A stretch of DNA of 19,977 nucleotides from CAZMGG01 sp964565715 (GCA_964565715.1 CAZMGG010000108.1:1-19977), one strand, 5' to 3'. Shown: positions 6,462-14,196, counted from the first letter of the stretch. The notes: generated from the sequence alone by a model not told the origin. Program-made: numbers and translations.

Positions 6462-8909
6462 GTGCGCGCCCTCGCCGTGACCTTGAGCCTGCTCGCCGCC
6501 TGCGGGAACGGGGCAGATCACCCGATCGAGACCCCTGCCGACGATCCGGCCACGGCGCAACTGGTGGCGCGGGCCGAACACGCGGTGGCCGCCGGTCGCT
6601 GCCTCGCCTGCCATCCGGCCGAGGCGCCGCGGGCCCTGCAACTGCAGCCGCTGCCCGCGCCGTCCCTGCGCGGGCTCGGCTCCCGCCGCGCCGCCGGCTG
6701 GCTGCCCGGGTTCCTCGTGACCCACGGCCGGGTCGACGCGGTCATGGCCCAGGACCTCGCCGCGTTCCTGCGGGATGCCACCGGCGCGCCGGCGCCGCTG
6801 CGCCGCGCGCCCGTCGACGAGGCCCAGATCGTGCGTGGCGAGGCCGACTGGCAGCGGCTCGGCTGCGTCGCCTGCCACGCCGCCGACGGCATCCCCGACC
6901 TGGACCGCAGGACCGACCACGCCAGCACGCTGGCGTTCCTGCATGAGCCCACCGCGACCCGGCCCGACCTCTTCGCCCACGATTTCGCCCTCACCGAGGG
7001 CGAGGCCAGTGGGCTCGCCGCGTTCCTGCTGCGGGCGCAGCGGGCCAAGGGAAGCGAGGTGGAGGTCCAGGGGCTCGCGTTCGAGTGCTTCGAGCTGCCG
7101 ATCCCCGACGGCGAACGCCCGGACCTCGCCGGCCGCACGCCGCAGGCGCAGGGCACCACGGCGGTGCCCGACGTGTCGGTGCGCAGCCGCGACGACCACT
7201 TCGCCCTGCGCTTCCGCGGCGAGATCGAGATCCCGCGGGCCGGCGAGTGGACCTTCACGCTCGGCAGCGACGACGGCTCCTGGCTCTGGCTCGGCGAGGC
7301 CCTGGTGGTGGAGAACGGCGGCATCAAGCCGCACCAGCGCCGGTCGGGCACGGTGACGCTGCCGGCCGGCTGGCAGCCGTTGACCCTGGTCTACACCGAG
7401 GCCCAGGGCGGCGAGAGCCTGGAACTGCTCTGGCGCGGGCCGCAGCAGAAGCAGCAGGCGGTGCCGGCCACGGCGTTCCGCGCCCGCACCGCGGCCCTGG
7501 TCCCGCCCGCCGACCTGCCGGCGCCCGACCAGGCCGCGATCGAACGGGGCCGCGCCGCGTTCGCCGCGCGTCGCTGCGGCGCCTGCCATGCCGCGGACGG
7601 CCTGCCGGCGCCGCAGGCACTGGCGCGGCCGTTCGCGACGCTGCCCGATGCCACGCCCTGTCCCGAGGCCGACTCGGGCGTCGGCGCCTCGCTGCGGCGC
7701 GTCGGGGCTTTGCCCCGTGGTCCCCGCGCCGAACTGGCCTTCCAGCTGCTGCGCGGCGGCTGCCAGCGCTGTCATGTGCACCACGGCGCGGGCGGCGTCC
7801 GCGAATCGGTGCGGCACCTGCTGCCGGAGACGGAGGACCTCGGCGACGAGGGCCGCCTGCCGCCGGACCTGACCGCCGCCGGCGCCCGCCTGCGCCCGGC
7901 CTGGATCGAGGGCGTGCTCGCCGGTGACAAGCGGGCGCGGCCCTACCTCAGCGCACGCATGCCGCGGCTGCCCGGGGCACTGGCAAGCGCCTACGCCCAG
8001 GCCTTCGCGGCGGCCGACGCACCCGCCACCGACGACGCCGAGCCGGCGTTCGCCCCAGCGATGATCGAGGAAGGCGTCCGGGTGGCCGGCAGCGAGGGTG
8101 TCTCCTGCATCACCTGCCATCCGTTCGGCGAAGCCCGCGCGCTGGGCGCCCAGGGCATGGACCTGATGCGCATGCACGAGCGCACGCGGCCCGGCTGGTT
8201 CCGCGACTGGCTGCTCCGGCCCGCCGAGCTGCGCCCCGGCACCCGCATGCCGACCTTCTGGCCGGCGCACGACGCCGCCGACCGCCGCAAGATCGACGCG
8301 CTGCGCGCCTGGCTCGGCCTCGGCGCCGCCGCACCGGTGCCGAAGGGCCTCCGCGCCAGCGACCAGAGCCTCCTGCTCGAACCCCTGGAGCGCCCGGTCC
8401 TGCACGGCGCCTTCCTCGACGGTCTCTCGGCGCGCTGCCTCGCCGTCGGCACGCCGCAGCGCACCCACTACGCCTACGACCTCGCCAACCTGCGGCTCGC
8501 CTGGCTCTGGCGCGGCGCCTTCCTGGACGCGGCGGGCACCTGGAGCGGTCGCGCCGGCAAGCTCCTGCGGCCGCTCGGCCAGGACCACGTGCTGCTGCCG
8601 GAAGGCTGCCCCTTCACCGCCGTGCCGCCCGATCCGGCGCCGCCGCGTCTGCTCGGCTGGGACTTCGCCGCCGATGGCCAGCCGGTCTTCCGCCTGCAGG
8701 TCGGCTCGGCTCTGGTCGAGGACGCGCCGCGTCCGCGCCTCACGGCGGGCGGCAGCGAACTCGTGCGCACGGTCACGGTCCGCGGCGGCGCCGTCAAGAT
8801 GACCCTGCCGGCCGCGGCCGGGCCCGTGCGCGCCCTGGTCGGCAACGCCACGCCGGCCGACCTGACGATCGGCGACGGCGAGACCGTGGAGGTCCTCTAC
8901 CGATGGTGA
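6462..8909 (+). CDS. Five-haem cytochrome c lipoprotein with central PA14 domain
   Basis: An 815-residue exported electron-transfer protein. A GTG start at 6462 gives a lipoprotein signal (VRALAVTLSLLAAC, lipid-modified Cys14). Five CXXCH haem-c motifs are visible: CLACH 47-51, CVACH 135-139, CGACH 372-376, CQRCH 434-438 and CITCH 549-553. A PA14 domain lies between the second and third (about 200-340; FTLGSDDGSWLWLGEALVVENGG in two steps: FTLGSDDGSWLWLG, EALVVENGG). PELRPGTRMPTFW is a typical distal Met-ligand segment of class I cytochromes c. The last 180 residues (AYDLANLRLAWLWRGAFLDA) resemble the DUF6797-like tail of planctomycete/verrucomicrobial haem proteins. PA14 commonly binds carbohydrate. 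The gene overlaps the dehydrogenase-like gene by seven bases, so the two probably act together in periplasmic oxidation. The frame extends upstream to 6261, but that part runs antisense over the neighbouring gene. The start has only a poorly spaced G-run as RBS. Confidence 0.88.
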   Translation: MRALAVTLSLLAACGNGADHPIETPADDPATAQLVARAEHAVAAGRCLACHPAEAPRALQLQPLPAPSLRGLGSRRAAGWLPGFLVTHGRVDAVMAQDLAAFLRDATGAPAPLRRAPVDEAQIVRGEADWQRLGCVACHAADGIPDLDRRTDHASTLAFLHEPTATRPDLFAHDFALTEGEASGLAAFLLRAQRAKGSEVEVQGLAFECFELPIPDGERPDLAGRTPQAQGTTAVPDVSVRSRDDHFALRFRGEIEIPRAGEWTFTLGSDDGSWLWLGEALVVENGGIKPHQRRSGTVTLPAGWQPLTLVYTEAQGGESLELLWRGPQQKQQAVPATAFRARTAALVPPADLPAPDQAAIERGRAAFAARRCGACHAADGLPAPQALARPFATLPDATPCPEADSGVGASLRRVGALPRGPRAELAFQLLRGGCQRCHVHHGAGGVRESVRHLLPETEDLGDEGRLPPDLTAAGARLRPAWIEGVLAGDKRARPYLSARMPRLPGALASAYAQAFAAADAPATDDAEPAFAPAMIEEGVRVAGSEGVSCITCHPFGEARALGAQGMDLMRMHERTRPGWFRDWLLRPAELRPGTRMPTFWPAHDAADRRKIDALRAWLGLGAAAPVPKGLRASDQSLLLEPLERPVLHGAFLDGLSARCLAVGTPQRTHYAYDLANLRLAWLWRGAFLDAAGTWSGRAGKLLRPLGQDHVLLPEGCPFTAVPPDPAPPRLLGWDFAADGQPVFRLQVGSALVEDAPRPRLTAGGSELVRTVTVRGGAVKMTLPAAAGPVRALVGNATPADLTIGDGETVEVLYRW

Positions 8910-10378
8910 GAAGGCTCCCCTGCCTGTTCCTCTGCACCGCGTCCCTGCTGGCGCAGTCGCAGCCGGTGCCGCCGGCCACCGCCGCGGTGGCGGCCCGCGA
9001 CGATGCCTTCGTGCAGATCCTCGACCTGCCGCTGCCCCGCGACATCGTGCTCGAGGTCGGCGGCATCGCCGCGGTGGGCCAGGACCTGCTGGTGGCGACG
9101 CGTCGCGGCGAGATCTGGCGCATCCAGGACGCCTGTGGCGCTGCCCCGCGCCCGTCGCTCTGGGCCGAGGGCCTGCAGGAACCGCTCGGCCTCACGTTCC
9201 ACGACGGCTGGTACTACACCGCGCAGCGCGGCGAACTCTCGCGCCTGCAGGACCGCGACGGCGACGGCCGCATGGATCGCCTGGAGACCGTCGCCCAGGG
9301 CTGGCCGCTGTCGGGCAACTACCACGAGTACTGCTTCGGCCCGGCACTGGCTCCCGACGGCTCCTTCTGGCTCACCCTCAACAAGCCCTTCGGCGACGAG
9401 CCGTTCGGTCGCGCCGACTGGCGCGGCTGGGCGATCCGCATCGGCGCCGACGGCCGGTGGAGCCCCGTCTGCGCCGGCCTGCGCTCGCCCGCCGGCGTCG
9501 CCACCGCGCCCTGGGGCGATGTCTTCTACACCGACAACCAGGGCGAATGGTGCGCCACCGGCAAGCTGTCGGTGCTGCGCGAGGGCGACTTCCACGGCCA
9601 TCCGTGGGGCGCCCCGTCCTGCAAGCTGCCCGACAGCAAGGTCGCCGATCCGGGCGAGGTGCCGAACCGCCTGCGCATGGACGAGGCGGCGCAGCGGATC
9701 CCGGGCTTCCGCCTGCCGGCGGTGTGGATCCCCTACGACCGGCTCGGCCGTTCGCCGGCCGGCTTCGTGTGGGACACCGAGGGGCGCTTCGGTCCGTTCC
9801 GCGGCCAGATCCTGTGCGGCGACCAGTACTCGTCGGAGGTGTTCCGCCTGTCGCTGGAACAGGTCGGCGGCCAGTGGCAGGGCGCCTGCTATCCGTTCCG
9901 CCGCGGCCTGAAGTGCGGGCTGACGCGGGTGGCGTGGGGCACCGATGGGTCGTTGTGGTGCGGCCTCACCAATCGCGGCTGGCCGTCGATCGGTCCCGAG
10001 CAGTGGGGCCTGCAACGGCTGGTCTGGCGCGGTGTGGAGGCGTTCACCCTGGTGGAGGTGACCGCGCGGCCCGATGGGTTCCGGCTGCGGTTCTCCGGCG
10101 CGGTGGATCCGGCTTCGGTGGTGGGGGATGCGTTCGCGGTGCGCAACTGGACGTATGACCACCACTCGGACTACGGCTGCCCGGAGCGCGACGGCCGCGA
10201 CCTGCGGGTCGTGGGGGCTGTGCTCGGCGAGGACGGGCGGTCGGTGGATCTCGTGGTGGAAGGGCTGGTGCCGACGCGCGTGCACATGATCGAGTGTGCC
10301 GGCGTGCGCGGGGCAGGCGGGGTGGAGCCGTGGCACGCGGTGGCGTGGTACACGTTGAACGCGCTGCCCGTGCGGTGA
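8903..10378 (+). CDS. Exported sugar-dehydrogenase-like beta-propeller protein
   Basis: A 491-residue exported protein resembling the PQQ-type glucose/sorbosone dehydrogenase propellers found beside haem proteins in planctomycetes and verrucomicrobia. MVRRLPCLFLCTASLLA is a signal peptide. Residues about 40-370 show propeller-like strands: VGQDLLVATRRGEIWRI, LGLTFHDGWYYTAQRGELSRL, DRDGDGRMDRLE (a calcium-binding-like Asp cluster), ALAPDGSFWLTL, GVATAPWGDVFYTDNQGEW and RVAWGTDGSLWCGL. The last 115 residues form a beta-sandwich with AVRNWTYDHHSDYG, a pattern typical of these proteins. It contains no CXXCH, so electrons from any oxidation would have to pass to the overlapping cytochrome gene product. 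PQQ ligands cannot be confirmed by eye, so a non-enzymatic propeller is possible. Its ATG lies inside the last codons of the cytochrome gene, indicating coupled translation. Confidence 0.82.
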   Translation: MVRRLPCLFLCTASLLAQSQPVPPATAAVAARDDAFVQILDLPLPRDIVLEVGGIAAVGQDLLVATRRGEIWRIQDACGAAPRPSLWAEGLQEPLGLTFHDGWYYTAQRGELSRLQDRDGDGRMDRLETVAQGWPLSGNYHEYCFGPALAPDGSFWLTLNKPFGDEPFGRADWRGWAIRIGADGRWSPVCAGLRSPAGVATAPWGDVFYTDNQGEWCATGKLSVLREGDFHGHPWGAPSCKLPDSKVADPGEVPNRLRMDEAAQRIPGFRLPAVWIPYDRLGRSPAGFVWDTEGRFGPFRGQILCGDQYSSEVFRLSLEQVGGQWQGACYPFRRGLKCGLTRVAWGTDGSLWCGLTNRGWPSIGPEQWGLQRLVWRGVEAFTLVEVTARPDGFRLRFSGAVDPASVVGDAFAVRNWTYDHHSDYGCPERDGRDLRVVGAVLGEDGRSVDLVVEGLVPTRVHMIECAGVRGAGGVEPWHAVAWYTLNALPVR

Positions 10379-10408
10379 GGGGGTGCGGGCGCTACGCTGC
10401 CGGGGCAC

Positions 10409-10485
10409 GCGCCCGTAGCTCAATTGGATAGAGCATCAGACTTCGGATCTGAGGGTTGGAGGTTCGAGTCCTCCCGGGCGTGCCA
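10409..10485 (+). tRNA. tRNA-Arg (anticodon UCG)
   Basis: A full cloverleaf can be folded. The acceptor stem is GCGCCCG (10409-10415) with CGGGCGT (10475-10481). The D arm is GCTC/GAGC, the anticodon stem TCAGA/TCTGA encloses loop CTTCGGA (anticodon TCG, reading CGN Arg codons), and the T arm is GGAGG-TTCGAGT-CCTCC. Discriminator G (10482) is followed by an encoded CCA. The first pair is G1:U72, a wobble. The gene begins 30 bases after the propeller gene stop. Confidence 0.97.
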
Positions 10486-10662
10486 GTCGCCAGTCTGCTG
10501 GTCGTTGTTCAGGCTCACCGTCGATGCGCTGAGGGCCGTGGCCGTTGACCGAGATCGGCAGACCGGCGACAGGTTCTTGCGCAAAGAGAGTGGCCCAGGT
10601 CCCAGCCCTTGGCGTATGAATCTGCGCCGGCTGCTGACCGAAGACAGGCTCGTGATGGGCGT

Positions 10663-11238
10663 CTATTGAGGAAAGGGGGGAGCACCTTCTTGGCACTTGC
10701 CACACGTGCCGCCGAACTGGAGCTCTGCGATCCTGTTGCCTCCGGTCTGACAGTTAACGGCGTTAGCGAAGAAGCGTACGTTTCTGATGGTTAGCCCGTT
10801 ATCGCATGCGGCAATCCAGGCGATGGATTCGGACATGTAATGCAGGCCGCCAGGCTGCGCGCGGCTCCAATTACAGAACCAGCCGTTGTCATCTCGGAAC
10901 TGGCCCGCGGCACTCGAAGACACCGTGTACGCTCCCGTGAAGTTGCAATTGCTGTCGTTGGGGGCTGGCAAGCACTTTGTCGCCCCATCGCTCGCCAGTT
11001 GCCACTCACACTTCCCATTCTTGATACCAAGCTCGCCACCAATCGTGACTCCCGGGGCTTGGAACACTACCTGAACCCCTTTCACCATCCCAGTTGCGTC
11101 ATCATTCCACTCCGCCGCGACGCAGCCGGGGCATGTACCATCCCAAGTGGCCATCGGCAAGGCGTCGGTCGTTGCGCCAAGACTAGCCAGGCTGGCAACT
11201 GACGCAAGGGAAAGAACTCCAAGAACAGCGTAGCCCAT
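10663..11238 (-). CDS. Secreted cysteine-rich protein of unknown family
   Basis: I do not recognise this 191-residue protein. A hydrophobic N-terminus (MGYAVLGVLSLASVASLASLGA) looks like a signal peptide, although it lacks the usual positive charge. The mature part holds ten Cys, including a CPGC near the start and a CGKC near the end, which suggests disulfides in an extracytoplasmic protein or a metal site. Other features are GWFCNWSRAQPGGLHYMSES and LTIRNVRFFANAVNC. Start choice is firm: AGGAGGA lies eight bases before the ATG, inside the end of the upstream gene, whose stop is only two bases away. The two are clearly an operon. The region has visibly lower GC than its surroundings (the 60 bases at 11041-11100 are 57% GC by hand count), consistent with transfer. 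Confidence 0.8.
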   Translation of the reverse strand: MGYAVLGVLSLASVASLASLGATTDALPMATWDGTCPGCVAAEWNDDATGMVKGVQVVFQAPGVTIGGELGIKNGKCEWQLASDGATKCLPAPNDSNCNFTGAYTVSSSAAGQFRDDNGWFCNWSRAQPGGLHYMSESIAWIAACDNGLTIRNVRFFANAVNCQTGGNRIAELQFGGTCGKCQEGAPPFPQ

Positions 11239-11240
11239 TG

Positions 11241-11900
11241 TTATTGTCCTCCTGTAGGTTTCGCGAATATCAAGTCATACAGGGATTTGGGGCCTGCGCT
11301 ACCATCGAACACCAAATTGACGCGCCATCGCTGCGTTTGAAACATGACCGTCAGCCGTCTGTGTGACGTGTCGAGGCTATAGAGAATGCAGCCATCGCTC
11401 AGTTGCACGCCACGTGGTGCGGGGGCGATCTGCATGTCAATGGCCTTGGTCTGAATCAGTGTGCCTAGATCTGGCCATACCGCGAAGAGGAAGTCCATCC
11501 GCGAAATGAGCCGATTGCTTGGATCGGCCTCCTTGGTCACCGAATACAGCTTCCAGTGCGCCTCCGCGGCCAGAATCATGGCCTCGCTGACATCCGTGGC
11601 CACTCCTGCGTCGACCAGCATTCTTGCCTGGAAGCTGACCTCCCGTTTGGACTCTTGGATTGCTGAGCTGAGAACAGGCACGGGTATCATGTCTCGCAAA
11701 CCCGAATTCGTGTCCCTAGCCCTAGCAGCAAGGCGTAATGGCTCATCAGCCGTCGCAATCGGTGGTGGGGGCATCCACGCGGGCTTGGCAACAACAATCG
11801 TGTCCATTGGCGGGGCGGACCGGGTGGCCATGCTCCATACCGACGCCAGCAGAAACCCTGCACCCAGGGCGACGAGGATGCGTTGCTCGAATCTCGACAT
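11241..11900 (-). CDS. Membrane-anchored protein of unknown family, operon partner of the Cys-rich protein
   Basis: I do not recognise this 219-residue protein. Residues 8-26 (ILVALGAGFLLASVWSMAT) form one hydrophobic segment after a charged N-terminus, so it is probably a signal anchor with the rest outside the membrane. A Pro-rich linker (MPPPP) follows, then a soluble domain with an acidic/helical middle (VSEAMILAAEAHWKLYS) and a beta-rich end (GVQLSDGCILYSLDTSHRR, LTVMFQTQRWRVNLVFDG). Two adjacent ATGs are possible (11903 and 11900); the second has AGGA six bases before it and is preferred. The frame is open further upstream, but the sequence there does not look like a signal. The stop TAA lies two bases before the next start. 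GC is about 55% in the 60 bases at 11461-11520. Confidence 0.75.
   Translation of the reverse strand: MSRFEQRILVALGAGFLLASVWSMATRSAPPMDTIVVAKPAWMPPPPIATADEPLRLAARARDTNSGLRDMIPVPVLSSAIQESKREVSFQARMLVDAGVATDVSEAMILAAEAHWKLYSVTKEADPSNRLISRMDFLFAVWPDLGTLIQTKAIDMQIAPAPRGVQLSDGCILYSLDTSHRRLTVMFQTQRWRVNLVFDGSAGPKSLYDLIFAKPTGGQ
11247..11253 (-). promoter_or_regulatory. Strong ribosome binding site of the Cys-rich gene
   Basis: AGGAGGA on the minus strand, eight bases before the ATG at 11238 and lying within the last codons of the upstream gene. It fixes the start of the Cys-rich protein and is among the best Shine-Dalgarno matches in the window. Confidence 0.85.
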
Positions 11901-11906
11901 CATCTG

Positions 11907-11910
11907 TCCT
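11907..11910 (-). promoter_or_regulatory. Ribosome binding site deciding between two adjacent ATGs
   Basis: AGGA on the minus strand stands three bases before the ATG at 11903 and six before the ATG at 11900. Six is the better spacing, so MSRFEQ is taken as the N-terminus. Confidence 0.5.
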
Positions 11911-11960
11911 GCCTTCAGCTCCAGAGGACAGTGCCGGTTCAGGAGCACCAGCCGATCAGG

Positions 11961-11970
11961 CAGCATGCTG
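11961..11970. promoter_or_regulatory. Palindrome in the leader of the lower-GC operon
   Basis: CAGCATGCTG is a perfect 10-bp palindrome 58 bases before the operon start. On the minus strand a TTGACT (11993-11988) lies 17 bases upstream of CAGCAT, so the palindrome would overlap a weak -10 element. Both the promoter and an operator role are tentative. Confidence 0.25.
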
Positions 11971-12033
11971 GAGGAACGGTTGTTACGAGTCAAGTCCTGA
12001 GATTGCATCGAAGGGGGGGCAGCCACCCCGACG

Positions 12034-12063
12034 GGCTGGTCAGCAGAGCGGCCGGCACCAGCC
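12034..12063. other. Inverted repeat between two minus-strand transcription units
   Basis: GGCTGGT (12034-12040) pairs perfectly with ACCAGCC (12057-12063) across a 16-base loop. Nearby, a GGGG/CCCC hairpin (around 12013-12029) and a 12-base self-complementary site GCTAGCGCTAGC (12108-12119) also occur. The cluster lies in the 227-base gap downstream of the small lipoprotein gene and may contribute to termination, though no T-tract follows. No gene was seen in this gap. Confidence 0.35.
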
Positions 12064-12127
12064 GGTCGCCGAAGTTCTTGGGCAGGCCGATCCCCTGCCG
12101 ACGTGGCGCTAGCGCTAGCCGCCGCCG

Positions 12128-12652
12128 TCAGTACATCTCGTCGGCCGGCACGCTCACCTCGGCCAGGGCGAGGAAGCGCAGTCCATGCCGGTGCCACACG
12201 CACCCAGGCTCGGGCATGTTGCGCATCGCGCACCAGTCGCCGCCGGTGAACACCCACATCGACCCATCGGCGATGCCCCGGACATCCTCCCAGTCCCGGG
12301 CGCGGCCACAGTCCGGGTTGAGCAGATCGCTCGTCTCCTGATCGGTCAGGAATCTCAGCTGTGGGCGATCCCAGACCTGACCGTCGGCGTCGCGGCGGGT
12401 CCAGCGCAGATACCCCACCTCGCCGTCGAAGCCCGCGGTGAACACGTAGTGGTCGTGGAACGAGCGCAGCCAGAGGAAGTGGATCCGCCGCTCGCGCCTG
12501 CCCGGCGGGACCTCGCCGGTCTCCCGCAGCAGGTTCTCGCACCAGGCGATGCGCGAATCGCGCCACGGATCGTGGAAGAAGCTCCGCGGAGGCGTCGCGC
12601 AGCCGGCGGCCAGCAGGGCGATCGAGACGATGCCGGGAAGCTCGCGGCGCAT
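12128..12652 (-). CDS. Small lipoprotein of unknown function
   Basis: A 174-residue protein I cannot place in a family. MRRELPGIVSIALLAAGC is a lipoprotein signal with lipobox AAGC (Cys18 lipid-modified). The mature domain is rich in Trp, His and aromatic residues: FFHDPWRDSRIAWCENL, IHFLWLRSFHDHYVFTAGF, VGYLRWTRRDADG and GSMWVFTGGDWCAM. This suggests a compact beta-rich fold. Three mature-domain Cys besides the lipid Cys could give a disulfide. The start lies 48 bases after the fprA stop on the same strand, so co-transcription with fprA is likely. No good Shine-Dalgarno sequence was found. Confidence 0.75.
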   Translation of the reverse strand: MRRELPGIVSIALLAAGCATPPRSFFHDPWRDSRIAWCENLLRETGEVPPGRRERRIHFLWLRSFHDHYVFTAGFDGEVGYLRWTRRDADGQVWDRPQLRFLTDQETSDLLNPDCGRARDWEDVRGIADGSMWVFTGGDWCAMRNMPEPGCVWHRHGLRFLALAEVSVPADEMY

Positions 12653-12700
12653 GGCCGGCGAACGCCTGCCGGTGACCGCGGTTCAGCACCCGCGGGCCGC

Positions 12701-14101
12701 CTACCCGCGCAGTTCCCGCACCACCGCCATCAGCTCGTCCACCGAGGCCAGCTTGTGGCGGATCTTGCCGCGCTTCTCGCCCTCGCTCAGCTCCCACGCG
12801 TCCAGCCGCCGCCAGTCCTCCAGGCTGACCCAGTCGACCTTGCGCTGCCGCAGCAGCGCCGGCAGCTCGCCGGCCTTCGGCACCAGATGCCGGCCGGCCG
12901 CCAGGTCCTCGACGATCTTCTCGACGGTGGCCTTGCTGTCCGGGCTGTTGGTGCCGACCAGCCCGGTCGGGCCGCGCTTGGCCCAGCCCACCACGTAGTG
13001 GCCCTGCCGCACCTCGCCGCCGACGCCGGTGAGCACGCGGCCATCGACGTTGGGCACGATGCCCTTCTTCGGGTCGAAGGCGAGCCCCGGCACCGCCACG
13101 CCGCGGTAGCCGATCGCCTTGAACACCAGATCCACCGGCAGGTCCTCGAACTGGTCGATCGAACGGGGCCGCGGCGTGCCGTTCTGGTCGGGCTCGAGGC
13201 GGGCGCGCTGCAGGCGCACGCCCGTCACGCGGCCGTCGGCGCCGGACAGGGACACCGGCGAGACCAGGAAGCGGCAGCGCAGCTTGCGCGGGGCGTGGCC
13301 CTCGCCCTTCTGCGCCTGCGCCAGCACGAACGCGGCGGCGCGTTGGGCGGAGCGGGGCTGGGTCTCGAGCCAGGTGGCGCTGAGCGGATCCAGTTCGGCC
13401 TCGTCCGGGGTGACGACGACGTCGACCTCGGGCAGTTCGGCGATCTCCTCGATCTCCTTGGGCGAGAACGCCGCCTGCGCCGGGCCGCGGCGGCCGAGCA
13501 GGACCACCTCGCGCACGGTGCTGGTCTTCAGCACCGCCAGGGCGTGGTCGGCGAGGTCGGTGTCGGCGAGCGCGTGGGGGTCCTTGAGCAGGATGCGGCT
13601 CACGTCCATGGCGACGTTGCCGTTGCCGACGACGGCGACGCGGGTGGCGTTCTGCAGGTCGAACTCGCGGTCGCGGAAGTCCGGGTGGCCGTTGTACCAG
13701 CCGACGAACTCGGTGGCGGAATGGACGCCGCGGAGGTCCTCGCCGGGGATGCCGAGCGTGTTGTCGCTCTCGCAGCCGACGGCCCAGACGATCGCGTGGT
13801 AGCTGGCCTCGAGGTCCTGGACCTGCACGTCGCGGCCGACCTTGACGTTGCCGAGGAAGCGGTAGCCCGGCAGCTCGGCGGTCTTCTCGTAGACCTTGGC
13901 GACGCTCTTGATCTTCTGGTGGTCGGGCGCGACGCCGCCGCGCACGAGGCCGTAGGGCGTCGGCAGGCGATCGAGCATGTCCAGCGCGATGCGGCCCTCG
14001 TGCTGCTTGAGCAGGGCCTCGGCGGCGTAGAACGCCGAGGGGCCGGAGCCCACCACGCAGACCCGCAGGGGATTGCCTTCGCTGCCCGGACGGTCGGTCA
14101 T
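12701..14101 (-). CDS. fprA: Ferredoxin-NADP(+) reductase, FprA/adrenodoxin-reductase type
   Basis: A 466-residue cytoplasmic flavoprotein that moves electrons between NADPH and a ferredoxin. The FAD-binding GxGxxA motif is VVGSGPSAFYAA (16-27), followed by the family signature PYGLVRGGVAPDHQKIKSV (49-67). The NADP-binding Rossmann motif is VVGNGNVAMDVSRILL (157-172), and GRRGPAQAAF (204-213) is the conserved Arg-containing segment that contacts the NADP phosphate. YVVGWAKRGPTGLVGTN in the C-terminal third is the conserved FAD-closing stretch. Length and motif order match the adrenodoxin reductase family of actinobacterial FprA and mitochondria, so this is a confident family call. No ferredoxin gene is adjacent, so the partner is unknown. 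It is divergent from the VLRF1-like gene across 95 bases. Confidence 0.95.
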   Translation of the reverse strand: MTDRPGSEGNPLRVCVVGSGPSAFYAAEALLKQHEGRIALDMLDRLPTPYGLVRGGVAPDHQKIKSVAKVYEKTAELPGYRFLGNVKVGRDVQVQDLEASYHAIVWAVGCESDNTLGIPGEDLRGVHSATEFVGWYNGHPDFRDREFDLQNATRVAVVGNGNVAMDVSRILLKDPHALADTDLADHALAVLKTSTVREVVLLGRRGPAQAAFSPKEIEEIAELPEVDVVVTPDEAELDPLSATWLETQPRSAQRAAAFVLAQAQKGEGHAPRKLRCRFLVSPVSLSGADGRVTGVRLQRARLEPDQNGTPRPRSIDQFEDLPVDLVFKAIGYRGVAVPGLAFDPKKGIVPNVDGRVLTGVGGEVRQGHYVVGWAKRGPTGLVGTNSPDSKATVEKIVEDLAAGRHLVPKAGELPALLRQRKVDWVSLEDWRRLDAWELSEGEKRGKIRHKLASVDELMAVVRELRG

Positions 14102-14196
14102 GGGCGCGGATGATAGGTGGGGCTGGGGCGGGGCGGAACGCGGAGCGCGGTGAAAGGTGCGCAGATCGGCCGGCTGTGGCGGCGTAGGATGCGGCG

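Noticed and set aside
5637..8588. Upstream extension of the 551-residue gene's frame
   Set aside because: It is antisense to the five-haem cytochrome gene and crosses the DUF1579 gene. The signal peptide and GGAG site at 5636 mark the true start.
8897..10423. Minus-strand frame of 508 codons
   Set aside because: It is antisense to the propeller gene, whose protein is well supported, and it also overlaps the tRNA.
10486..10520. tRNA terminator or att site just after the tRNA
   Set aside because: Only a 4-bp CCAG/CTGG hairpin with scattered T was found, and no second copy of the tRNA 3' end was seen by eye in the following 1.7 kb.
10424..10669. Small plus-strand frame after the tRNA as a possible integrase remnant
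   Set aside because: It starts inside the tRNA and shows no tyrosine-recombinase or transposase motif in any frame.
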